Origin: Zerene cesonia
Lineage: Eukaryota; Arthropoda; Insecta; Lepidoptera; Pieridae
Reading direction: 5' to 3'
DNA: 64,000 nt
Assembly: GCF_012273895.1 (NCBI RefSeq)
Contig: NC_052130.1
Location: forward strand, 496,001-560,000
The stretch's first letter is position 1, and each line of letters begins with the position of its first letter. Position numbers and translations under genes: made by a program. The notes under the pieces were generated by a model. The model had not been told where the DNA came from. It saw only the letters and a program-made list of their open reading frames with translations, and did no database searches. Of the stretch, positions 1-11,801 are shown piece by piece.

Positions 1-225
1 AAAATCGATAAATGTAACATAAATCACGATTTATTTATTTCGTTTTCTGTGTAATGTTTAAATCGTGAGTGTTAGGAATGAAAATAAATATTTGATTTAT
101 GTGAATTGCTTTACGATGTATGAATGTTTCAGACTTTAAGATATTACGAAACATTAAATTAACGGTCTGAAACTACTGATCCGATACAACTTACTTATTA
201 CGGTTAAATACATTTATTTCTCTAA

Positions 226-1225
226 NNNNNNNNNNNNNNNNNNNNNNNNNNNNNNNNNNNNNNNNNNNNNNNNNNNNNNNNNNNNNNNNNNNNNNNNNNN
301 NNNNNNNNNNNNNNNNNNNNNNNNNNNNNNNNNNNNNNNNNNNNNNNNNNNNNNNNNNNNNNNNNNNNNNNNNNNNNNNNNNNNNNNNNNNNNNNNNNNN
401 NNNNNNNNNNNNNNNNNNNNNNNNNNNNNNNNNNNNNNNNNNNNNNNNNNNNNNNNNNNNNNNNNNNNNNNNNNNNNNNNNNNNNNNNNNNNNNNNNNNN
501 NNNNNNNNNNNNNNNNNNNNNNNNNNNNNNNNNNNNNNNNNNNNNNNNNNNNNNNNNNNNNNNNNNNNNNNNNNNNNNNNNNNNNNNNNNNNNNNNNNNN
601 NNNNNNNNNNNNNNNNNNNNNNNNNNNNNNNNNNNNNNNNNNNNNNNNNNNNNNNNNNNNNNNNNNNNNNNNNNNNNNNNNNNNNNNNNNNNNNNNNNNN
701 NNNNNNNNNNNNNNNNNNNNNNNNNNNNNNNNNNNNNNNNNNNNNNNNNNNNNNNNNNNNNNNNNNNNNNNNNNNNNNNNNNNNNNNNNNNNNNNNNNNN
801 NNNNNNNNNNNNNNNNNNNNNNNNNNNNNNNNNNNNNNNNNNNNNNNNNNNNNNNNNNNNNNNNNNNNNNNNNNNNNNNNNNNNNNNNNNNNNNNNNNNN
901 NNNNNNNNNNNNNNNNNNNNNNNNNNNNNNNNNNNNNNNNNNNNNNNNNNNNNNNNNNNNNNNNNNNNNNNNNNNNNNNNNNNNNNNNNNNNNNNNNNNN
1001 NNNNNNNNNNNNNNNNNNNNNNNNNNNNNNNNNNNNNNNNNNNNNNNNNNNNNNNNNNNNNNNNNNNNNNNNNNNNNNNNNNNNNNNNNNNNNNNNNNNN
1101 NNNNNNNNNNNNNNNNNNNNNNNNNNNNNNNNNNNNNNNNNNNNNNNNNNNNNNNNNNNNNNNNNNNNNNNNNNNNNNNNNNNNNNNNNNNNNNNNNNNN
1201 NNNNNNNNNNNNNNNNNNNNNNNNN
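226..1225. other. Assembly gap (1000 N)
   Basis: Exactly 1000 N, the same length as the other three gaps, so this is a placeholder of unknown true size. Bases 1-225 before it show no coding exon. Upstream exons of the ABC transporter that starts mid-gene at 1432 may lie in this gap or left of the window. Confidence 0.97.
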
Positions 1226-1340
1226 AATATGGTGCGTAGATAGCTGGACAACTTTAATAACATATAGGCAACTTTTTATCCCGATATACCTACGGGATAC
1301 GAACTTATGCGGATGAAACCGCGGGGCGCAGCTAGTATAC
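1226..1340. repeat. Interspersed repeat tail
   Basis: The words 'gatagctggacaact' and 'aacatataggcaactttt' recur at 62780-62815 in the same orientation, followed by the same kind of 'tcgatat..ctacgg' sequence. It ends with a 'gcgggg..cgcagctagtat' tail shared by many short interspersed elements in this window. It is non-coding. Confidence 0.7.
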
Positions 1341-1431
1341 CATACGATCGCGTGTATATCTCACAGATTTGGCATTCAAAACTGGTCCTTAACCTGCTAA
1401 AAATAAGTGTTAATGTTTACATTAATTTCAG

Positions 1432-4400
1432 ATTGGGTTGATGCGTAGCGGTCGACTGTTGGCGGAAGATCCACCTCAAGCCTTGCTCACCATGTACAAT
1501 TGTATTTCATTAGAAGACGTTTTCCTCAAGCTTTCAAGGAAACAAGGTATTGTGGTATTTATATACTGGAAGTTAAAGTTTCAAATTCTTTGAATGTTAC
1601 ACCGGGACATTAAAATAAATAGTTGATATCAAATCAAAAATCGTTATATTGATTGACTTAATCTGGAGTCTATAGATGAGAAACGTTTACCATTTGTCTT
1701 CTTGTATTTAGGTAAGTGTGTGTAAAAAACAAATGACAATGAATATATATTATTGGCTTTATCTAAAGTGACCCATTATTGAAAATAAGTCACATCGTCA
1801 ATAAAGCCTTTATTTTTAATAATTAAATAATATATATTATTAGATAATATCTACGTATTATAGATATACAATAGATTTAACAGCAAATAACCTTTTTTCC
1901 GTAACAATGTAACGACGCGATTTCATATTCGCTTAAATATTCCAAAATGAAATTAAATGAAACCACGGCGATCTCTACCACGTCTTGCGAGATATCTTAC
2001 ATAAGGTTATATAACTACTTCTAACTACATGCATGTTTCCGTGATGATTCCGAACCATTAACTTGATTCCCCGTGAAAAATATCGAATGAACGGCAAAAT
2101 AGAAATGCCTAGAACTTTCTATTGTGCGTCATTTAAAAATCGAATAACGCTTTCCATCTCGTTTTTGGTATAATCAACGTAATTTTTTGCGTGCTAACTC
2201 GTATAAGTCTTAATGAATAGTTATTTCAACATTTCACCTGTATGTTTGTATGTAACTGACTTCTTTTGACTCGATTCTGACCCATTTTTAACGTATGGAA
2301 TGAATTCAAACTATGTACACTTATCAAAGAACCGGTGACAATACAATCATATAATGAGTTTATCTTATTATCCTGATTAGGATCACGAGGATTAAATATA
2401 TAGTACCTGGATGACCGAGCCTTGCTCGGTAGTTTCTTTTTTTTTTGTTTTTTTTTTATAAATTGTGTTTTTTGGAAATAATATTTAAGTACGAATTACA
2501 TACTAATAAAATGATGAAATATGAATAATATTTTTCGATCTTACCGACTGAATAATAAAAAAATATGAACTGGTTATTTAAAGAAAAAATCGTGAGTGCA
2601 ATTAGTTTGATATTATATTAGAAACAAATACTTAATTTTTTACAGTTTATCAATAAATAAATAACGCAAGTGTACATGTAAATTTATGTCATCAAATTTT
2701 TAATTTTTAAATCGGATTTTAATCTAGTACTTCTTTCCATACTATATTGCGGGTATGTCGAGGATTTTCATTTGAAAGATTGACTTTTAACGTAGTTGGT
2801 CGCTTAACTCTAGAAAATGCCACATATAACATGCCATGCATGAAGACCGGACTTGACTTTAAGTCAACCCCAACAGAATCGAAAGTTTGCCCTTGGGATT
2901 TGTGAACAGTCATGGCAAATGCAGATCTAACGGGAAATTGGTGACGCTGCATGGTGCATCCCAGTTGTCCTTTTGATGAGTCTAAGGTTATTCTTGGTAT
3001 ATGTACTTCTTTGCCGGATTGTTCACCAGTAACAATTTTTGCTTTTATTATGTGATTGCACAGACTTGTGACCATGAGTCTCACACCATTGCATAGTCCT
3101 TCTGATACGTCTAAATTACGCAACAACATTATTAACGTAATTTTTTGCGTGCTAACTCGTATAAGTCTTAATGAATAGTTATTTCAACATTTCACCTGTA
3201 TGTTTGTATGTAACTGACTTCTTTTGACTCGATTCTGACCCATTTTTAACGTATGGAATGAATTCAAACTATGTACACTTATCAAAGAACCGGTGACAAT
3301 ACAATCATATAATGAGTTTATCTTATTATCCTGATTAGGATCACGAGGATTAAATATATAGTACCTGGATGACCGAGCCTTGCTCGGTAGTTTCTTTTTT
3401 TTTTGTTTTTTTTTTATAAATTGTGTTTTTTGGAAATAATATTTAAGTACGAATTACATACTAATAAAATGATGAAATATGAANNNNNNNNNNNNNNNNN
3501 NNNNNNNNNNNNNNNNNNNNNNNNNNNNNNNNNNNNNNNNNNNNNNNNNNNNNNNNNNNNNNNNNNNNNNNNNNNNNNNNNNNNNNNNNNNNNNNNNNNN
3601 NNNNNNNNNNNNNNNNNNNNNNNNNNNNNNNNNNNNNNNNNNNNNNNNNNNNNNNNNNNNNNNNNNNNNNNNNNNNNNNNNNNNNNNNNNNNNNNNNNNN
3701 NNNNNNNNNNNNNNNNNNNNNNNNNNNNNNNNNNNNNNNNNNNNNNNNNNNNNNNNNNNNNNNNNNNNNNNNNNNNNNNNNNNNNNNNNNNNNNNNNNNN
3801 NNNNNNNNNNNNNNNNNNNNNNNNNNNNNNNNNNNNNNNNNNNNNNNNNNNNNNNNNNNNNNNNNNNNNNNNNNNNNNNNNNNNNNNNNNNNNNNNNNNN
3901 NNNNNNNNNNNNNNNNNNNNNNNNNNNNNNNNNNNNNNNNNNNNNNNNNNNNNNNNNNNNNNNNNNNNNNNNNNNNNNNNNNNNNNNNNNNNNNNNNNNN
4001 NNNNNNNNNNNNNNNNNNNNNNNNNNNNNNNNNNNNNNNNNNNNNNNNNNNNNNNNNNNNNNNNNNNNNNNNNNNNNNNNNNNNNNNNNNNNNNNNNNNN
4101 NNNNNNNNNNNNNNNNNNNNNNNNNNNNNNNNNNNNNNNNNNNNNNNNNNNNNNNNNNNNNNNNNNNNNNNNNNNNNNNNNNNNNNNNNNNNNNNNNNNN
4201 NNNNNNNNNNNNNNNNNNNNNNNNNNNNNNNNNNNNNNNNNNNNNNNNNNNNNNNNNNNNNNNNNNNNNNNNNNNNNNNNNNNNNNNNNNNNNNNNNNNN
4301 NNNNNNNNNNNNNNNNNNNNNNNNNNNNNNNNNNNNNNNNNNNNNNNNNNNNNNNNNNNNNNNNNNNNNNNNNNNNNNNNNNNNNNNNNNNNNNNNNNNN

Positions 4401-7400
4401 NNNNNNNNNNNNNNNNNNNNNNNNNNNNNNNNNNNNNNNNNNNNNNNNNNNNNNNNNNNNNNNNNNNNNNNNNNNNNNNNNNNAGACGTTGATCTCGTTG
4501 TTCATTATTTTCATTTGCTACACGTTGGGCCGCACGCTCTCGTGAAACATCTAAATCATAAAACCTTTCTGCTCGTGCAATGTCAGTCAAATTTTGCAAG
4601 CATCTTACTTTAGCAGCACGTGTGAGACGAGCGACGTTTAGATCAGTTTGATGACGATGCTCTTCTAGGTGTTCTTGAGACGAGTTACGACTTCGTGAAG
4701 TTAGATTATTTATGAGCGTTTTTTTTCCAAGATCGTTTAGGCATTTTTAAATGAACACGTGCATCAAGAAGACATAAAACAATATTATCAATTAGTCTAA
4801 CGTCAAAGCAAAGACTCGTTAGCTTCGTTACTTAACAACGCCATCTACTGGAACTTTAATTATTCGCCAAAAAATAGTATTAGTATTACTATTCGCCAAT
4901 AGATGTCAGGAAAAAAAATATTGTATTAGTATTATCAGAATTGCTCGTTTAAAGATATAGTTTTTTTCCAAGATCGTTTAGGCATTTTTAAGTGAACACG
5001 TGTATCAAGAAGACACAAAACAATATAAACAATTAGTCTAACGTCAAAGCAAACACTCATTAGCTTCGTTACTTAACAATGCCATCTGCTGGAACTTTAA
5101 TTATTCGCCAAAAAATAGTATTAGTATTACTATTCGCCAATAGATGTCAGAAAGAAAAATTGTATTAGTAATATTATTCACCAATAGATGTCAGGAGAAA
5201 AAAAAACACGAATAAAACACGAATATGACATTTTCTAAAAAAAAATCCTAGCTAGATCGATTTATCGCCCCCGAAACCCCCTATATACTAAATTTCATGA
5301 AAATCGTTGGAGCCGATTCCGAGATTCCAATTATATATATATACAAGAATTGCTCGTTTAAAGGTATAAGATATATATATATTACATTTAATATTATTTA
5401 TATACTCTGCATAAGGGCAAGTAAAACATTGAGGTGATTTATTATTTAAGCGTGTTTTTATTCCTAAGAATTCGGAATGTTGTTCCGTAAACTAATTTGT
5501 CCTGACAATAAGGAACGAAAATTTTTTTTTTAATTTCATAATGTGTTTTTTTTTTATTATAATACCTACTAGCTTGCTCACCTAAGAAAGTTGCACCAAC
5601 CACGTGGAAGTTGCTAGCTGCTGCCTAATTCCATTCAACAATTTTTTTATTTATTGGCAACTGCCGACTAAACAAAGGAACTATCTGATTCTGTCACATC
5701 GACTCACAGACTTTCTATATATTATGTAATGCGATTTTAAAATATCAGATTTTCAGCATTTTTTTTTCTTCTATGCAACATTATCCTGGCAATAACAAAC
5801 ACAAAAAAAAATATCTAATTTAATGCGGCCGTTAGGAAGTTTTACGCGAACATAAATTTCGATTTTTATTTATATATAATCATAGACAAATTTACCACTA
5901 GCCAGTACTTAAATCCGAATCAATTCAATTATATAGACATCTAAATATGTCGTCACAGTAATTTTACTCCAAGATCATCTCGCAACCTTGTAATGAACAC
6001 GCGATCTTAGAAACATTACTCATTGTTATGATAACTCACCTTCCTGTTATAAGGGACGTCCATTTCAATGAACTCTTTAATTGCTGAATTATTGATAATT
6101 CAATAAAAATAAATAACAATGGATACTTAAGTGTACCCGGATTTAATATGAAGCTAATGCGACATCTGTTATCTCTAAGAATTCATAGAATTCAAATTGA
6201 TTGCCAGATATTTATAGATGGATTAATTGATCGTTAAATTTTACTGGCTCAATCTGTTATCGTTTTCCCTATCACAAATGGGACCAAATAGCACAGGAAA
6301 AATAAAACTTTATTGTTCCTTACAACCAAATATAAGTAAAATAAATTTTCTGTGTTATGACGATTCAAGCGCTTCAAAAAGAGTCGTTTTAAATTATTAA
6401 GTACTGTCTACCAGCTGCGTAATCAGAAGATTAGATAGATATTTCCAGTGTGTTCCCCGCATAGACCTCGTTCCTGTGGGATTTCTAGAGCAAAAACTAT
6501 CCTATGTCCTTTCTCATGTCTCAAACTATCTCTTTACTAAATTACATCCAAACCGATCTAGTAATATCTGAGATTAGCCGTTCAAGCAAACAAATCTAAA
6601 GAGTTTCTACTCTTCAGCATATATAGATTATTTCCTCCAAAAATATTCCTTATTATTACTTTTTACTTTATTCTGTTCGATAATTATAAAATATAATTCT
6701 TCTGTTTCCAGGTCAAGGTAATCAAGTGGTAGAGCTGAACGTGTCCGGCGGAGCCCTAGGGCTCAACAAGATGTCAAAACGCGAAGAGGCGCCCTACGCG
6801 AATGAAGATGGCCAGGTTATCGGCCTGAACTTCCACCAGAGCAAGGAGGTTCTGATTGTGGATAATGGTGTCGGCTCTAATGGAGATGTAAGTTCATACT
6901 ATCATTATATTATTTACTAACTTTACCGACGAACCCGCGGGTTAAAGCAAGTATTTCATAGCTCATGTGTTAATGTAATACCTATATCCCTGCCAAGTAT
7001 CATCAAATTCCGTTCGGTGGTTTTCGCGTGAAAAAGGAATTAACCTATTCTCACAAATTTTTCCTTTGAAATATTAGTAGGATGTGCTAATATTGTTAGT
7101 AAGGCATATGCGCTTTCCCTTTTATAAGTTTATAGGATACATAGTTTTATAGGAAGTAGGCCTCAAACCTGAAGGCCAGACTTAAAATCATCGCTGTTGC
7201 ACTCTCACGAGGCAAACAGGGTACCTAAATCTGGACCTTTTGCCACAACATTTCTTGTTATTATCATTAACATCTTATTCTGTTATAGGTTAAGTTGATT
7301 TAAAATTGTATATGCCTAAATATTCTGTGTCTCAATAAATCTGTTCTTTCTTTCTTTCTTTTGTTCTAGAAATATATCTAATGTATGTATTTTATATATT

Positions 7401-10400
7401 TGCAGCTCCCGGGTAAGATGTCGGAGGTGGCGTCAGAGTGCACGGATTGCAGCGGTCGGTTTAATGTGAGTAATTTGATTAAAATGGCTTATATCTGTGA
7501 GAATTACAAATTCAGCCTTAACCTTCTCGCTTACATTATCATAAACGTCGTTCTTATTACTAATTATTCATTATTTAGGATCGCCAGGATTCAATAATTT
7601 CCTTACGTAGTACTCCGTATAAGATCAAGTGAGACGATTCAGTTGATTCTATCATTAAATCGCATTTACATTCTCTAACTACAATAATATGTTCTGTTTT
7701 CATCTACAATAAAGCGTTAAACAATAAATGATACTAGCAAAACATTTAACAGTTCACATCGCGCGGCAAGATAAAAGCTCTCATCCAGAAGAACTTCCTG
7801 CGGATGTGGCGGAACATTGGTGTGATGCTCTTCATATTCGCTCTGCCAGTCATGCAGGTGATACTCTTCTGTCTCGCCATCGGCAGAGACCCGAGTGGAT
7901 TGAAACTGGTGAGGCTGTTTTTTTATATTTATTATTAGCTGGAGCCTTTGCTTCCCTTGTGTAGTATCTGTGGAAGCTATGTGCGAATCTATAATCTATT
8001 TATGTTCCAATTAGTTTTTGCCCGCGGCTTCGCACGCGTTAATTCGAAGTAGTTTAATAGATGTTATTATATATATGTCACCGTTAGATTGTAAAGATCG
8101 TTAGATTACAATCTATCTAGCGAGATTGTAAACTATCGATAGATTGTGAACCGTATCTTTATGATTGCAATTTGACTCATTATTCTTCGCTATATTGTAA
8201 TCTATCGATGGGAAGCGGTCAAATTGTGAACCGGCTCTGATTGGTTGAACCTTCTACTTAAAGAAAAAATCTCTATCTACTTAAAGAAACCCCCAACGAA
8301 ATCCGTTGCGTAGTTTTAAAGATTTAAGCATACATAGGCACACAGGGACAGAGAAAGCGACTTTGTTTTATACTATGTAGTGAAGTTCATACAGATCTGA
8401 TCAGCTGTTTTACCTGAAAGGAACACAAACATATATACTTTCGTGCAAACTTTGCCTTTATGATATTAGTAGGATTATTGCTTTTCTTTTTTTTTTGTAC
8501 TAGTAAATCAATGACATCAGAGTGTATTTTCATCTGTTTTTGTGGTGCAAATAAAGTTTCTTATAGTAAAACAGTAAATAATGTTATTTTGTCTAGTGTT
8601 TGTGTGTTTTTATTTATTGATTCACATTTTTATACTCATTCACCTCGCTATTCACATTATTGTAATAAACAACAAACTCAAACTCAAATATTCATTTATT
8701 CAATTAGACGTATTATAGCACTTTTGAATCGTCATAGCATAGTTTTAACATTTACCACCGGTTCGGAAAGCAGTTTCTACAAAGAAGAGCCGCTATACTT
8801 TTATAAATTAACTTCTTTCTTATAAATTAACCACTAAGATTTCTAAAGCGCATCTTAATCAAATATACCCATATTACTTCCAGGCGATAGTGAATCACGA
8901 TGTCAACGTCTTCGACGGTTACTGCCCCTACAACTCGTCTTGCTCAATGAAGAACCTCTCCTGCCGGTATCTGGACCACCTGAAGAACGGCTCCATCATC
9001 AAGAACTATTACGCGCAATTGGAGGACGCTAAGCACGCCGTGCGGGAGGGGGAGGCCTGGGGTGTGATTTACTTCAATGAGAATTACACGGACTCGCTGG
9101 TTGCAAGATTGGCGTTAGGTAAATATCATTAGCACTAATCTTATACATATACCTTATAAATTATTATGTACGAGTAACTATTTATCTCTTAAATTTTATG
9201 ATATTTACGGAGTTTTTTCTGTGAAATGGGCCTTATGCAAGGTTCCTTCGTTTTTTATATGTTCTAGAATCTAGATGAACCTATACTCAATAGAAATTAC
9301 CACCGCCCAGTAATATTTCCATAAGCAGAGCCGCTACAAATGTGTTGCCTGCTGATTTTATATTAAATAACCAAACGATATATAACGCTTTCCTTTCCTT
9401 CTTCTTGTCCTTGGTCTTCCCGATCTCCACAGAAACGGATTCTGACAATGTCCAGTGATAATTAATATATAACTTCGTTACGCTTACAGGTGACACAGCT
9501 GACAACGAGACGATAATGTCATCAGAGATAGAAGTGTGGCTCGACATGTCCAACCAGCAGATCGGTCTCATGCTCAGTCGAGATATACAGTTCTCGTACC
9601 GGGATTTCGCTAAGGTTAGCTCATTCGACTTGACGTAAAGGGCATTTATTTGTATCAGTTTGTAAGATATTAGAGATGTACTATACCAGTATAGCAGTAT
9701 CCAATATCCTTTATATAGAAATGTCGGAGAATCTCTACACTTATCTATTTTGAGACTGTCTTTACTTGTATGTTTGTTTGTTACCTTTAGATTCGATTAT
9801 GACCCACTTAAACGGACAGATTTAATTCAGACTTTGTACACTTATCAAGTATTGTTGTATATACATAATTTATTGAGTTTATCTTATTATCCTTATTAGA
9901 ATCCAGGATTAAATAATTGCCTTACGTATACTCTGTACAAGCCAGACAATTTAGCGGATTCTATCATTAAAGCGTGTCTCAATCGTTCGCTGTGACTAAA
10001 ATTCGATCAAGCAACTCTTATTTTAAGTATTATAACAAACTTTATATTATGTTTTTCCAGGGCTTGCTATCCACGTGCAACTACAATCCGAAAGTGGGAG
10101 ACATCCCCATTGACTTTAAGGACCCAATCTACGGAGATAATAACCCTTCCTTCACTGACTTCGTCGCGCCTGGTGTTATTCTTACGTAAGATATGTTGTC
10201 TAGTTGTTTTTGAAAATAATTATTTATTATGTGGATTTACTTATTGAAAGCTTTGGGATTAGGATGCGTTGCGTTAAGTGAATGTGATGAATATTTTCTA
10301 CTAGCCCACGGCGTCTCGCGTGGTGACCCCGTCAAAAGTAGCCTATGTGCTAATCCAGATTATATTAAATAACAATATCTGTATATTCGTTAAATATTAT

Positions 10401-11801
10401 GTTTAATACATAATATAAACTAACGAATATTAATCTATATTTCAGGTTTTAAAACCTTGTCTGTTTATTGTGGCTGACGCTATATTTATATAAATAGGTA
10501 TTACATCAACTAAGTATTTCCTGAATGCGACCAAACAAGAAAGGCCTTCTAGAACTCAACCAATCAATCAACCAATAATCAATTATTTCAGGATCGTATT
10601 CTTCTTAGCCGTAGCGCTAACCTCCTCAGCACTGATAGTAGAACGAACCGAGGGCCTGCTCGACCGCTCGTGGGTCGCGGGCGTGTCACCCGGCGAGATC
10701 CTGTTCTCGCACGTGGTGACCCAGTTCGTGGTCATGTGCGGTCAGACGGCGCTCGTGCTCATCTTCATGATACTCGTGTTTGGGGTCAAGAGCAATGGGA
10801 ATATAGCGTACGTGGTCATGCTGACGCTGTTGCAAGGTTTGTGAGAGTTTTTGTTATATTTTTGAGATGTGTGACCTGGTGTAGATTAATTTTAGAGATA
10901 TTTCGGTATTAATCATTGAATAAACTAGATTTGTTTTTAGAATGAGTTAATAAAATACAGATAATTTCATACAATAAAGCAATAACCTTCCCGTGGTACG
11001 TAGCGCTTCATCTTAGACTACGTCTACGCTTAACAGTACGCAAGACTGTAGCCAAGCAGTTCTCTATTACATATAACCAAAAAAGTCATGTTTCGGCAAT
11101 GGTTTCTTTAAATGCAAAGGAGCGTCCTTTAGCGTTTTATTATAAAAATGGCAGTCAATTTTAATAATCAATCAACTAGGAATGGGAAGTTTCATAACCT
11201 TTTTGTGTAACAAAGAACAGTTCATTGTACTTTGCCTGGATCTTATTAGCTCTATACGCGTTATTCCTTAAGTAAAATTATTAATTCATTTAACATGACT
11301 TGAAATAAATTCCATAGTAAGTCCTATCCATGTTTTGATCGCATGGTACATACAACATTAGTTGTCCTATTTAATCTATGACCAGCTGCCATAGATTAAA
11401 CAGTACAGCTGATGCATGCTGCCAATGAAGTGTTAGTCAGTAAGCTAGAGCACATGCAAATAACGAATGCGGGGGCAGGTCTGTGCGGCATGTGCTTCGG
11501 GTTCGTGATCTCGGCGGCGTGCGAGCTGGAGCGCAACGCCATCCAGCTGGCGCTGGGCTCGTTCTACCCGACGCTGCTGCTGAGCGGCGTGATCTGGCCC
11601 ATCGAGGGCATGCCGTGGGCGCTGCGCTGCGTGTCGCTGTGCCTGCCGCTCACGCTGGCCACGTCGGCGCTGCGCTCCGTGCTGACGCGCGGTTGGCCGC
11701 TCTCCGACCCGGCGGTCTACATGGGCTTCGTGGCCACGCTGTCGTGGATCGCGCTCTTCCTCGTCGTCACGCTCACCATACTCAGGTTCAAGCGCGGCTG
11801 A
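1432..11801 (+). CDS. ABC transporter, ABCH / ABCG23-like (3' part, nine exons)
   Basis: ATP-driven membrane exporter of the NBD-TMD half-transporter type; the substrate cannot be read from sequence. Exons: 1432-1546, 6712-6887, 7406-7465, 7753-7908, 8884-9118, 9490-9614, 10061-10185, 10592-10836, 11479-11801. All junction phases agree, giving about 519 residues with a TGA stop at 11799-11801. Exon 1432 encodes the end of the nucleotide-binding domain (RSGRLLAEDPPQALL, then LEDVFLKLSRKQ); Walker A, the signature motif and Walker B lie upstream, outside the window or in the gap. Exon 7753 holds the first transmembrane helix (GVMLFIFALPVMQVILF). Exons 8884-10185 form a large extracytoplasmic loop with several cysteines and N-glycosylation sequons. 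Exon 10592 carries the ABC2-membrane motif ERTEGLLDRSWVAGVSPGEI, and the last exon adds hydrophobic helices and a basic tail (RFKRG). Insect members are classed as subfamily H and often named 'ABC transporter G family member 23'. The subfamily is my inference; ABC-exporter identity is firm. Confidence 0.9.
2176..2523 (+). repeat. Direct repeat, copy 1 (350 bp, second copy 3134-3483)
   Basis: From 'aacgtaattttttgcg' to 'gatgaaatatgaa' this block matches 3134-3483 essentially base for base (offset 958). It contains the Helentron 3' hairpin, its poly-T/A stretch and about 230 bp beyond it. That outer part belongs to another repeat family, also seen at 9745-9970 and 61860-62010. The first copy continues past 2523; the second stops at the assembly gap. 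Confidence 0.95.
2719..3129 (-). pseudogene. Helitron PIF1-like helicase, C-terminal fragment
   Basis: A 136-residue open frame covering the last part of a rolling-circle transposon helicase. Visible motifs are the superfamily-1 blocks AMTVHKSQGQTFDSVGVDL (residues 72-90) and MLYVAFSRVK (100-109), typical of PIF1/RecD-like helicases fused to Helitron Rep domains. The replication-initiator and N-terminal helicase parts are missing: the frame begins exactly where a duplicated non-coding block starts (3134). This is therefore a truncated copy, or one cut by misassembly at the nearby gap. It is not a host gene. Confidence 0.88.
3134..3483 (+). repeat. Direct repeat, copy 2, ending at an assembly gap
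   Basis: Same 350 bp as 2176-2523. It separates the helicase C-terminal fragment (2719-3129) from the gap at 3484. Near-perfect identity together with the gap edge suggests either a very recent duplication or an assembly artefact. Confidence 0.95.
3484..4483. other. Assembly gap (1000 N)
   Basis: Fixed-size gap inside the Helentron; the missing part would contain Rep and most of the helicase. Open frames running through it are artefacts. Confidence 0.97.
4484..4720 (-). pseudogene. Helitron polyprotein N-terminal fragment
   Basis: The minus strand reads an Arg/Ala/Glu-rich sequence including NVARLTRAAKVRCLQNLTD and SRERAAQRVANENNEQRDQR, ending at the gap. Repeats of this R-A-x-E/N-x-E-Q-R type are usual in the region before the Rep domain of lepidopteran Helitron proteins. 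No start codon can be assigned with confidence. It is the same element as the helicase fragment at 2719-3129. Confidence 0.7.
4721..5180. repeat. Tandem duplication of about 241 bp in the Helentron 5' region
   Basis: 'ccaagatcgtttaggcattt' begins at about 4728 and again at about 4969. The two copies stay alignable with scattered substitutions through 'caatagatgtcag'. The second copy is followed by an extra partial unit ('caccaatagatgtcagg', about 5180). Confidence 0.88.
5450..6700. other. ABC transporter intron, rest
   Basis: AT-rich intron sequence without a coding frame. At about 6440-6600 there is an old non-LTR-type tail ('aaaactatcctatgtccttt', also seen in altered form at 37020-37170 and 60790-60930), followed by a fragment of the 'nnctgagattag..gttcaagcaaacaaa' family. 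I see nothing else in it. Confidence 0.6.
6925..7085. repeat. Interspersed element tail
   Basis: 'gacgaacccgcgggtt' followed by 'ccaagtatcatcaaa..ccgtt' and 'cgcgtgaaa' matches the pattern at 45785-45895 and 56760-56940. It is a degenerate short non-autonomous or 3'-truncated LINE copy within an ABC intron. Confidence 0.6.
8022..8390. repeat. SINE-like element interrupted by a foldback MITE
   Basis: The outer element runs from 'gcccgcggcttcgcacgcgt' to 'agcgactttgttttatacta' and is found uninterrupted at 13850-14040 and 24805-25000. Here about 200 bp (8075-8270) is inserted between its 'attatatatatgtca' and 'aaccc..cgaaatccgttgcg' parts. The insert is rich in mutually complementary words such as 'tagattacaatcta' and 'atcgatagatt', so it can fold back on itself like a MITE. 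Confidence 0.7.
8560..8830. repeat. Common lepidopteran interspersed repeat
   Basis: Contains 'caaactcaaatattcattta', 'gcacttttgaatcgtcat' and 'accaccggttcggaaagcag', words I know from a very common repeat of moth and butterfly introns and 3' UTRs. The 121-residue frame that covers it is not a gene. Confidence 0.75.
9745..9970. repeat. Interspersed repeat (same family as 2230-2400)
   Basis: Shares 'tatgacccacttaaacggac', 'tttgtacacttatcaa' and 'gagtttatcttattatcc' with 2230-2400, 3190-3360 and 61860-62010. Diverged copy in an ABC intron. Confidence 0.75.

Larger units (their letters stand above)
2405..5400 (-). mobile_element. Helentron-type Helitron, broken, minus strand
   Basis: On the minus strand a 5' region near 5400-5220 contains 'aaacgagcaattcttg', a TA run and 'ggggtttcgggggcgataaa', a block I recognise as the start of lepidopteran Helitron-like elements. 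Next come a coding fragment of the N-terminal region (4720-4484), a 1000-N gap, and a PIF1-like helicase C-terminus (3129-2719). The 3' end is marked by an A-rich stretch and the hairpin ACCGAG-caagg-CTCGGT at about 2417-2433. The element sits in an intron of the ABC transporter, opposite to it. Boundaries are approximate. A 350 bp stretch from the 3' end occurs a second time beside the gap. Confidence 0.75.

Noticed and set aside
3403..4599. Long open frames (330-380 codons) across 3484-4483, and similar ones at 214-1263, 27689-28786 and 37149-38653
   Set aside because: They consist almost entirely of N and are artefacts of assembly gaps. Only the short real parts at the gap edges were interpreted.
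8460..8825. 121-codon plus-strand frame in an ABC intron
   Set aside because: Coincides with a common lepidopteran repeat and has no protein family features.
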